From Pseudomonadota bacterium (GTDB taxonomy: Bacteria; Pseudomonadota; Alphaproteobacteria; Acetobacterales; Acetobacteraceae), in the NCBI GenBank assembly GCA_021845835.1, contig JAJZVE010000397.1:1-5207 (forward strand): a DNA stretch of 5,207 bases, written 5' to 3'. Below are positions 1-5,207 of the stretch, in pieces. Numbering within the stretch: the stretch's first letter is position 1; each line of letters starts with the position of its first letter. The position numbers and the translations under genes were made by a program. The notes below the pieces were generated by a model that saw only the letters and a list, made by a program, of their open reading frames with translations, was not told the DNA's origin and did no database searches.

Positions 1-80
1 CCGCCGCCGAGCAGCAGCGGCAGGCCAAGCAGCACCGCCAGCACGGCCGGGACCGCGGCGATGCCGATGCGGCCGGTCAC
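1..80 (-). CDS. livM: LivM-type branched-chain amino acid ABC permease, N-terminal fragment
   Basis: Only the first 26 codons lie in the window; the gene runs off the left edge. The start chosen is a GTG whose last two bases form the first two of the livH stop (GTGA overlap), a common arrangement for translationally coupled permease genes. The visible peptide begins MTGRIGIAAVPAVLAVLLGL and continues as an almost unbroken hydrophobic helix, as expected for the first membrane segment of a LivM-type permease. LivM is the second inner-membrane subunit of HAAT-family importers and pairs with LivH to form the channel. The identification rests mainly on position directly after livH plus the hydrophobic N-terminus, because no diagnostic LivM motif is reached. 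No better in-frame start was seen upstream. Confidence 0.7.
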   Translation of the reverse strand, partial: MTGRIGIAAVPAVLAVLLGLPLLLGG

Positions 81-958
81 GCCCGTGCCGTCACCCGGCC
101 GAGCAGGCCTTGCGGCCGCACCAGCAGCACGGCGATCACCACCAGGAAACCCACGATGTCGCGCAGGCCGTTGCCGAGATAGGCGGAAACGAGCGATTCG
201 ACGATGCCGAGGCCAAGTCCCGCGACCACGGCGCCGGCGACGCTGCCCATGCCCCCCAGGATGACCACGGTGAACGCCTTCAGCACCATCAGGTTGCCGG
301 AGGTCGGCTGCACCAGCAGCACCGAGGACATCAGGGCTCCGGCCGCCCCCGCCAGTGCCGCGGCGGCAGCGAAGGTGACGACCGCGACGCGGCGTATGTC
401 GATGCCGGAGATCTGGGCCAGCGTCGGGTGCTGCGCCATCGCGCGCAGCGCGCGGCCGGTCCAGGTGAAGCGCAGCAGCAGCCCGAGCGCCGTCATCAGC
501 ACGACCATGACGACCGGGATCAGGGCGCGCTGTCCGGTGATCACCGCCGGGCCGAGATGCAGCGGCACGCGCGCCCAGGGCGTGCGCAGCAGTTGCGGCT
601 GCGCGCCGAATACCAGCAGCGCGGCATTCTGCAGCACTACCGCGAGGCCGAAGGAAGCGACGATGGAGCTGGTCGGGTCGCGCCCGGCGAGCGGGCGGAA
701 CACCACCCGTTCGGCAGCGATGCCCAGCGCCGCCAGCGCCAGCGCGACCACCGCGCACGCGGGCAGCAACGGCAGGCCGAGCAGCGTCGTCGCGGTGATA
801 CCGATATAGCCGCCGAGCATGTAGAACTCGCCGTGCGCGAAGTTGACGACGCCCAGGATGCCGAAGATCAGGGTCAGGCCCACGGCGATCAGCACATAGA
901 CCGAGCCGGTGACGATGCCGTTCAGCAGGAACTGCAGCAGGACGTCGAGCCCGGTCAT
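77..958 (-). CDS. livH: LivH-type branched-chain amino acid ABC transporter permease
   Basis: This 293-residue protein is an inner-membrane permease subunit of a HAAT-family ABC importer and is of normal family length. It has about eight hydrophobic segments. The LivH signature near the N-terminus is clear: VGLTLIFGILGVVNFAHGEF at about residues 26-45, followed by YMLGGY. Later landmarks are the RALRAMAQHPTLAQISGID stretch and the cytoplasmic coupling-loop region VILGGMGSVAGAVVAG from about residue 232, which should contact the ATPase. The ATG at 958 is chosen because family members begin just before this first helix. A further ATG at 1021 would add 21 non-hydrophobic residues and overlap the binding-protein gene by 47 bases. 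The start lies 16 bases after the binding-protein stop with no clear Shine-Dalgarno sequence, so translation may be coupled. The true substrate may not be a branched-chain amino acid; this family also imports amides, urea and aromatic compounds. Confidence 0.93.
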   Translation of the reverse strand: MTGLDVLLQFLLNGIVTGSVYVLIAVGLTLIFGILGVVNFAHGEFYMLGGYIGITATTLLGLPLLPACAVVALALAALGIAAERVVFRPLAGRDPTSSIVASFGLAVVLQNAALLVFGAQPQLLRTPWARVPLHLGPAVITGQRALIPVVMVVLMTALGLLLRFTWTGRALRAMAQHPTLAQISGIDIRRVAVVTFAAAAALAGAAGALMSSVLLVQPTSGNLMVLKAFTVVILGGMGSVAGAVVAGLGLGIVESLVSAYLGNGLRDIVGFLVVIAVLLVRPQGLLGRVTARA

Positions 959-974
959 GCGCGGCGGTATTTCG

Positions 975-2123
975 TCAGTCGAACGGCAGCCAGGCGCGCT
1001 TGCCGTTGCGCACGACGGCAAGGCCGATCTTGAAGCTGACGCTGCCCTTGGCGTCGAACTTCGCGGTGGTGCCGGGCGGTCCCTCCACCAGCGGGAAGTC
1101 GCCGAGCGTCAGCAGCGCGTTGCGGATGGCGACGCCGTCGGTGCTGCCGGCGCGGCGGATCGCTTCGATGATGACGTTCATCGAGTCGAAGCCGAGCGCG
1201 CTGTACACGTCGGCATCCTTGCCGAACTTGGCGCGGAACCGCTGGCCGAAGTCGTGCCCGACCGGGTTCGGGGTGCCCGGCTCGTACATTGACGAAACGG
1301 CGAACCCTTCCGAAGCCGGTCCGGTCAGTTCGATGAACTTGTCGGTCATCATGGAGCCGGAGCCGACGAACTGCGCCTTGATGCCGAGCTCTCCGGCCTG
1401 CCGCAGGATCATCGCGCCGGCGTCCTGCAGGCCGGCGACATAGATCGTGTCCGGCTTCGCTTCCTGCACCTGCGTCAGCAGCGAATAGAAGTCCTGTTCG
1501 TTGGAGTTGTACGACTGGTTGGCGACGATCGGCACGCCGTCCCGCGCCGCCACCGCCGTCATCTGCCTGGCCAGCGACGCGCCGTAGTCGGAGACATCAT
1601 GGATGATCGCGATGCGCTTGCCGTGCAGCCGCTTGATGATGTCCTCGGCCGACTGGTCGCCCTGCTCGTCGCTGCCGGGGAAGGCGCGGAAGAACCACAG
1701 GTCGCCGGGTGTGTTCGCGTCGGTGACGGCAACGGCGGTGGAGCCGGCCGACACCATCGGGATCTTGTTCGCGCGCGTGATGCGCGTTTCGGCCAGCGTC
1801 ACGCCGCTGACGTAGCTGCCGCTGATCGCCACCACCTTCTCGGACTCGACCAGCTTGCGCGCGGCGCTCGCACCCTTGGTGGGCGAGCCTTCGTCGTCCT
1901 CGACCAGAAGCTGGATCGGGCGCCCGAGCACGCCGCCCCTGGCGTTCGCCTCGTCAGCGGCGAAGCGCACGCCTTCAATGATCTCGGTGCCGGCGAGCGC
2001 GGCGCCGCCCGACAGCGGCAGCAGCACGCCGATCCTGACCGGGTCCGCCGCCAGCGCGGTGAACGGCAGCAGGGCGGCGGCGGCCACGGCGAGCAGGGAC
2101 AGGCGGCGGCGTGTGTGCGTCAT
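975..2123 (-). CDS. Periplasmic Liv-type (HAAT family) ABC transporter substrate-binding protein
   Basis: This 382-residue protein is a type I periplasmic binding protein of the Leu/Ile/Val-binding family (Peripla_BP_6-like) and presumably delivers ligand to the permeases encoded downstream. Residues 1-25 form an export signal: basic THTRRR, a hydrophobic LSLLAVAAAALLPF core and cleavage after ALA. The TRRRLSL start also loosely resembles a twin-arginine signal. There is no lipobox Cys, so it should be soluble in the periplasm. The mature protein opens with the family pattern VRIGVLLPLSG...G, then GVRFAADEANARGGVLGRPI, an EDDEGSP segment, and a ligand-pocket-like SGSYVSGVTLA at about 101-111. 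A good ribosome site (GAGGTG, 5 bases before ATG) fixes the start. It is the first gene of the leftward operon, divergent from the IclR gene. The ligand is unknown; amide-type compounds are plausible given the acylase nearby, but that is inference. Confidence 0.93.
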   Translation of the reverse strand: MTHTRRRLSLLAVAAAALLPFTALAADPVRIGVLLPLSGGAALAGTEIIEGVRFAADEANARGGVLGRPIQLLVEDDEGSPTKGASAARKLVESEKVVAISGSYVSGVTLAETRITRANKIPMVSAGSTAVAVTDANTPGDLWFFRAFPGSDEQGDQSAEDIIKRLHGKRIAIIHDVSDYGASLARQMTAVAARDGVPIVANQSYNSNEQDFYSLLTQVQEAKPDTIYVAGLQDAGAMILRQAGELGIKAQFVGSGSMMTDKFIELTGPASEGFAVSSMYEPGTPNPVGHDFGQRFRAKFGKDADVYSALGFDSMNVIIEAIRRAGSTDGVAIRNALLTLGDFPLVEGPPGTTAKFDAKGSVSFKIGLAVVRNGKRAWLPFD

Positions 2124-2128
2124 CGGAA

Positions 2129-2134
2129 CACCTC
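2129..2134 (-). promoter_or_regulatory. Ribosome binding site of the substrate-binding protein gene
   Basis: The minus strand reads GAGGTG followed by TTCCG and then the ATG at 2123. This is the best Shine-Dalgarno match at any gene start in the window and supports the binding-protein start. The livH, iclR and acylase starts have only weak or no such signals. Confidence 0.7.
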
Positions 2135-2137
2135 AAG

Positions 2138-2154
2138 GTATTGCAATGCAATAT
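2138..2154. promoter_or_regulatory. Putative IclR operator, copy 1
   Basis: The site reads GTATTGCAATGCAATAT: arms GTATTGC and GCAATAT separated by 3 bases, symmetric except for the outermost pair (15 bp of symmetry, 2139-2153). The arms are offset by 10 bp, one helical turn, as suits a dimeric helix-turn-helix protein. It matches 12 of 17 positions of the perfect repeat in front of the acylase gene (2994-3010). IclR-family proteins typically bind short palindromes in divergent intergenic regions next to their own gene, so the neighbouring regulator is the natural candidate. Binding itself is inferred. Confidence 0.6.
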
Positions 2155-2202
2155 CAATCAAGCGTATTGCGGTCAGTAAATCGGACTGGCGGCACCGGTG
2201 CA

Positions 2203-2994
2203 ATGGCAAACACGACGGCGGCGGACCCTTTCGCGAGCAGGCTGTTCGTGCAGTCGCTGCAGAAGGGGCTGGCGTTGCTGGAGGCGTTCGCCAACCAGCC
2301 GGGCGAGCTGACGCTGAGCGCGCTCGCCGCCCGCGCCGGCCTGGACCGCAGCACGGCCCAGCGCATGGCGCATACGCTGGCCGCGCTCGGCTATCTGGAG
2401 CGTGGCGGCAACGGTCGGGGCTACCGCCTGGGCAAGCGGGTGCTGGACCGCTCGTTCGACTACCTGCGCGGCAACGCGCTGGTGCAGCGGGCGACGCCGC
2501 TGCTGGTGGACCTGCAGAAAAGCTCGGGTGAGCGCGTCGATCTCAGCCTGTTCGACGACCTGACGATCATCTACGCCGCCCGCCGCCCCAGCAAGCGCGA
2601 GACGTTCTTCGCCACCCTGATCGGTCGCCGCATCCCGGCGTTTTCGGCCTCCGGCGGGCGCGCCGCGATGGCGCACCTGACCGACGCCGAGGTGGACAGC
2701 ATCCTGGCGCGCTCGCGGCTGGTGCCGACGACATCGAAAACCATCGTCGCGCCCGATCTGATCCGCCGGAAGGTGCGCGAGGCGCGCGAATCGGGGTTCG
2801 CGCTGGCCTGCGAAGAAAGCCTGCTCGGCGAGGTCGCGCTGGCGGCGGCGGTGCTCGACCATCGCGCGCGCCCGCTCGCCGCGATCCACATCGCCGGCTC
2901 GCTCGCGGACTGGCAGCCGGCGGAATTCGCGCGCCGCTTCGCGCCGCTGGCGATCGAGGCGGCGCAGGCGCTCAGCCAGACGCCGGCCGCATAG
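2203..2994 (+). CDS. IclR-family transcriptional regulator
   Basis: This 263-residue protein is of typical IclR length. The N-terminal winged helix-turn-helix spans about residues 14-80: VQSLQKGLALLEAF, then the HTH LTLSALAARAGLDRSTAQRM at about 36-55 with HTLAALGYLER following, and the wing GRGYRLGKRVL. The C-terminal effector-binding domain (about 95-255) shows family landmarks: DLTIIYAARRP, IPAFSASGGRAAMAHL, the REARESGFALACEESLLGEV segment and the closing AAVLDHRARPLAAIHIAGSL. Such proteins bind DNA as dimers or tetramers and respond to a small catabolic metabolite. The ATG at 2203 leaves a 79-bp divergent promoter gap. An in-frame ATG at 2146 would lie inside the putative operator only 22 bases from the divergent start, so it is less likely. 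The gene stops at TAG (2992-2994), whose final G is the first base of the second operator-like repeat. It probably controls the flanking transporter and acylase genes and itself. Confidence 0.93.
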   Translation: MANTTAADPFASRLFVQSLQKGLALLEAFANQPGELTLSALAARAGLDRSTAQRMAHTLAALGYLERGGNGRGYRLGKRVLDRSFDYLRGNALVQRATPLLVDLQKSSGERVDLSLFDDLTIIYAARRPSKRETFFATLIGRRIPAFSASGGRAAMAHLTDAEVDSILARSRLVPTTSKTIVAPDLIRRKVREARESGFALACEESLLGEVALAAAVLDHRARPLAAIHIAGSLADWQPAEFARRFAPLAIEAAQALSQTPAA

Positions 2995-3010
2995 TATCGC
3001 ACCGCGATAC
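2994..3010. promoter_or_regulatory. Putative IclR operator, copy 2, upstream of the acylase
   Basis: The site reads GTATCGCACCGCGATAC, a perfect inverted repeat with 7-bp arms and a 3-base centre, beginning on the last base of the iclR stop codon. It has the same architecture as the repeat at 2138-2154 and agrees at 12 of 17 positions. The internal arm difference is matched: T and A at positions 5 and 13 of copy 1 become C and G here, so symmetry is preserved. It is not followed by a T run, so it does not look like a rho-independent terminator. Its place upstream of the acylase suggests control of that gene by the IclR protein. Confidence 0.6.
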
Positions 3011-3085
3011 AAAAAGAGTGGATTGCACTCGGCAAGGCGGTTCTGTAGCGTCGTCGCGCTTCCCTTCACTGCCTGGTCCTGCGCC
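2995..3085 (+). promoter_or_regulatory. Acylase upstream region with a weak candidate promoter
   Basis: This 91-bp gap separates iclR from the acylase ATG. After the operator-like repeat comes an A-rich AAAAAGAGTGG stretch, then TTGCAC (3023-3028) and, 17 bases later, TAGCGT (3046-3051). Together these make a poor but possible sigma-70-type promoter. If used, transcription would begin near 3058 and the inverted repeat would be centred about 56 bases upstream, a position suited to an activator. No terminator for iclR is visible, so read-through from iclR is also possible. The same stretch could instead encode an N-terminal extension of the acylase from a TTG at 3023. Confidence 0.3.
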
Positions 3086-5207
3086 ATGTCCGACGAGACG
3101 ATCGAGGTATCGGGGCTTGGTGCGCCGGCCCGCATCGCGGTGGATCGCTGGGGCATCCCGCATATCCGCGCCGACAGCCTGCACGACCTGTTCTTCGCGC
3201 AGGGCTTCAACGCCGCGCGTGACCGGCTGTGGCAGATCGACCTCTGGCGCAAGCGCGGCCTCGGCCTGCTCGCCGCCGACTTCGGCCCCGGATTCCTGGC
3301 GCAGGACTACGCCTCGCGCCTGTTCCTCTATCGCGGCGATATGGCGGCGGAATGGGCGTCTTACGCACCGGACGCGCAGGCGATCTGCGCCGCCTTCACC
3401 GCCGGCATCAACGCCTATGTCGCGCTGACCGAGCGCGAACCGGCGCGCCTGCCGCCCGAGTTCGCGCTGCTCGGCACGCGCCCGGCGCGCTGGCGGCCGG
3501 AGGACGTGGTGCGCATCCGCAGCCACAGCATGACACGCAACGGGCTTTCGGAAATCCTGCGCGCGCACGTGCTGAGCCACGCCGATCTCGCCACCGACCT
3601 GCTGCGCAAGGACCTCAACCCGCCGGTCACGCCGCGCGTGGCGGAGGGGATGGACCTCGGCGCGATCGGGATCGACGCTGCGACGCTGTTCAAGCTCGCC
3701 ACCACCGGCGTCACCTTCACGCCGGAACGGCTGGCCGCGCCGCTTGCCGACGCGTGGCAATGGACCAACGTCACCGATCTCGGCGAGGTGACGCGCGCGG
3801 CGGACCTGCAGGGGTCCAACAACTGGGCGGTCGCCGGCAGCCGCACCGTCACCGGCCGGCCGATCTTCGCCAGCGATCCGCACCGCACCCATTCGATCCC
3901 GGCGCTGCGCTACCTCGTTCACCTCAGCGCCCCCGGTTTCGACGCGATCGGGATCGGCGAGCCGGCGGTGCCCGGCATCTCGATGGGCCATAACGGCACC
4001 GCCGCGTTCAGCGTGACGATCTTCGGCGCCGACCAGGAGGACGTCTACGTCTATGAGACATCCCCCGACCGTCCCGACGCCTACCGCTACGGCGCGGGCT
4101 GGGAGGACATGGCGGTCGTGCAGGAGCGCTTCGCGGTCAAGGGCGCGCCGGAGCAGACGGTGCCGCTGCGCTTCACCCGCCACGGGCCGGTGATCGCCGC
4201 GGACGCGGCGCGGCGGCAGGCGATCGCGGTGCGCACGGTCTGGTCGGCGCCAGGATCGGCCGCCTATCTGGCGAGCCTGTCCGGCATGCGCGCGACCAGC
4301 GTCGAGGAGTACCGCGCGGCGCTGCGCCGCTGGGGCGCGCCCTCGGTCAACCACGTCTATGCCGACACCTCGGGCACCATCGCCTGGATGCCGGCCGGCT
4401 TCACGCCGATCCGGCCGAACTGGGACGGGTTGCTGCCGGTGCCGGGCGACGGGCGCTACGAATGGGCGGGCTTCCTCGACCCCGACCAGTTGCCGCGGGA
4501 GGTGGCACCTGCCCGCGGCTACGTCGCAACCGCCAACGCCTTCAACCTGCCCGCCGACTGGGACCACGCGACCCGCCAGATCGGCTTCGAATGGATCGAA
4601 CCCTCCCGCGCCAACCGGGTCCATGAGGTGCTGCGCGCCGATACGGCGCACAGCATCGCCGCCGCCTGCGCGCTGCAGACGGACGTGACCTCCATCCCGG
4701 CGCGCCGGCTGCAGGCGCTGCTCGCGCCGCTGCGGGCGGCGGACGAGGACGCGGCGGCCGGCCTCGCGCTGTTCGCCGGCTGGGATTGCCGGCTGAGCGC
4801 GGACAGTGCCGCGGCGGCGCTCGCCGAGCTGTGGTGGACGCGGCACCTCAGGCCCGCGCTGCTGGAGCGTCTGGTGCCCGATGCGAAGCTGCGCGCGCTG
4901 CTGCTGCCGGGCGACATGGTCAGCCTGCTGCGCGTGCTGGAGCAGCCGGATGCGCGCTTCGGCGAGCCGCCGGCGGCGGCGCGCGACCGGCTGCTGCTGG
5001 AGACGCTGGCGGCGGCGATGCGCGACGGCGCCGCGCGCATGGGCCGGGACAGTGCCGGCTGGGGCTGGGGCCGCCTGCATCACGCCTATTTCCAGCACGC
5101 GCTTGCCGGCGCCGGCGCCGGCCCGTCGTTCGACGCCGGCCCCTGGCCGATCGGCGGCAGCGCCTCCACGCCCATGCACACCGGCTACCGTCCCGACGAT
5201 TTCCGGG
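3086..5207 (+). CDS. Penicillin/cephalosporin-acylase-family Ntn amidohydrolase, C-terminus cut by window edge
   Basis: The frame stays open from the ATG through 707 codons to the right edge; family members usually have roughly 750-850 residues, so only the tail is missing. These enzymes are made as one inactive chain that cleaves itself just before a serine, freeing the nucleophile that hydrolyses an amide bond. The alpha region begins DRWGIPHIRA (about 20-29) and AQGFNAARDRLWQIDLWRKR (38-57). The processing junction is QG/SNNWAV with Ser244 as beta-chain residue 1. Counting from it, His266 is B23 (SDPH) and Asn484 is B241 (TANAFN), matching the family's catalytic and oxyanion residues; Asp316 and Asp319 fall at B73 and B76, where E. 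coli penicillin G acylase binds calcium. Histidine at B23 resembles cephalosporin and acyl-homoserine-lactone acylases rather than penicillin G acylase (Gln). The ATG start gives no signal peptide and has no clear ribosome site; a TTG at 3023 is an alternative. The real substrate is unknown. Confidence 0.93.
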   Translation, partial: MSDETIEVSGLGAPARIAVDRWGIPHIRADSLHDLFFAQGFNAARDRLWQIDLWRKRGLGLLAADFGPGFLAQDYASRLFLYRGDMAAEWASYAPDAQAICAAFTAGINAYVALTEREPARLPPEFALLGTRPARWRPEDVVRIRSHSMTRNGLSEILRAHVLSHADLATDLLRKDLNPPVTPRVAEGMDLGAIGIDAATLFKLATTGVTFTPERLAAPLADAWQWTNVTDLGEVTRAADLQGSNNWAVAGSRTVTGRPIFASDPHRTHSIPALRYLVHLSAPGFDAIGIGEPAVPGISMGHNGTAAFSVTIFGADQEDVYVYETSPDRPDAYRYGAGWEDMAVVQERFAVKGAPEQTVPLRFTRHGPVIAADAARRQAIAVRTVWSAPGSAAYLASLSGMRATSVEEYRAALRRWGAPSVNHVYADTSGTIAWMPAGFTPIRPNWDGLLPVPGDGRYEWAGFLDPDQLPREVAPARGYVATANAFNLPADWDHATRQIGFEWIEPSRANRVHEVLRADTAHSIAAACALQTDVTSIPARRLQALLAPLRAADEDAAAGLALFAGWDCRLSADSAAAALAELWWTRHLRPALLERLVPDAKLRALLLPGDMVSLLRVLEQPDARFGEPPAAARDRLLLETLAAAMRDGAARMGRDSAGWGWGRLHHAYFQHALAGAGAGPSFDAGPWPIGGSASTPMHTGYRPDDFR
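3812..3817 (+). other. Autoproteolytic junction codons (Gly243-Ser244) of the acylase
   Basis: The codons ggg-tcc encode Gly243-Ser244, the expected self-cleavage point between the spacer and the beta chain. The surrounding QGSNNWAV is the hallmark of this Ntn-hydrolase family. Ser244 would become the N-terminal nucleophile whose own amino group acts as base. Confidence 0.85.

Larger units (their letters stand above)
2124..2202. promoter_or_regulatory. Divergent promoter region between the binding protein and iclR
   Basis: This 79-bp gap between divergently transcribed genes is noticeably richer in A and T than its surroundings and must hold the start signals for both directions. It contains a 17-bp inverted repeat (2138-2154) and a second copy of its left arm, GTATTGC, at 2164-2170. 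A weak sigma-70-like pair for iclR can be read on the plus strand: TTGCAA at 2141, then TATTGC at 2165 with an 18-base spacer. For the leftward operon, a minus-strand GATATT overlapping the edge of the inverted repeat could serve as a -10. None of these promoter matches is strong. If they are right, the inverted repeat overlaps both promoters, suiting a repressor acting on the transporter operon and on its own gene. Confidence 0.5.

Noticed and set aside
959..1021. Upstream ATG for livH at 1021
   Set aside because: It would add 21 residues not found in the family and overlap the binding-protein gene; the ATG at 958 sits directly before the conserved first helix.
110..1033. A 307-codon plus-strand frame opposite livH
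   Set aside because: Its product is a His/Gln/Arg-rich antisense translation without family motifs; the minus strand encodes a clear LivH permease.
2146..2202. Extended iclR start at 2146, or further upstream in the open frame from 1855
   Set aside because: A start at 2146 would fall inside the palindrome and leave only 22 bp between divergent genes. Earlier starts run antisense through the binding-protein gene. The 263-residue form already has normal family length.
2994..3016. Rho-independent terminator after iclR
   Set aside because: The 7-bp stem is followed by an A run on the plus strand, not T, and on the minus strand the T run precedes the stem. Similarity to the 2138 repeat favours an operator.
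3229..3993. A 254-codon plus-strand frame overlapping the acylase
   Set aside because: It is an out-of-frame reading of the acylase, Arg/Ala-rich and without motifs.
2972..5179. A 735-codon open frame on the minus strand opposite the acylase
   Set aside because: It is a shadow frame produced by the strong GC codon bias of the acylase. Its translation is Arg/Ala/Gly/Gln-rich low-complexity sequence with no recognisable domain, while the plus-strand frame carries full family motifs.

Overview
The window is very GC-rich, densely coded DNA with strong GC bias at third codon positions. Gene content and protein style suggest a proteobacterium, probably an alphaproteobacterium (an Acetobacteraceae- or Rhizobiales-like chromosome), although a betaproteobacterium cannot be excluded. 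No rRNA, tRNA, CRISPR array, insertion sequence or phage gene is visible.

Layout. The left 2.1 kb reads leftward and is the start of a branched-chain-amino-acid-type (HAAT/Liv) ABC transporter operon. It holds a secreted solute-binding protein (2123 to 975), a LivH-type permease (958 to 77), and the first 26 codons of a LivM-type permease whose GTG start overlaps the livH stop as GTGA. The rest of livM, and presumably the two ATPases, lie beyond the left edge. The right 3 kb reads rightward: an IclR-family regulator (2203-2994), then, after a 91-bp gap, a penicillin/cephalosporin-acylase-family Ntn hydrolase (from 3086, running off the right edge after 707 codons). The acylase has the self-processing Gly-Ser junction and the catalytic Ser, His and Asn at canonical family spacing.

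How the parts fit together. IclR regulators usually control adjacent catabolic genes. Both intergenic gaps flanking the iclR gene carry a 17-bp inverted repeat of the same design, GTATYGC-N3-GCRATAY: one between the binding protein and iclR (2138-2154), the other just upstream of the acylase (2994-3010). Where the two copies differ inside the arms, both arms change together so symmetry is kept, which is what a dimer-bound operator would show. The simplest reading is a small regulon: the IclR protein senses an amide-type compound or its product, the Liv-type transporter imports it (or a cleavage product), and the acylase hydrolyses its amide bond. The substrate cannot be read from the sequence.
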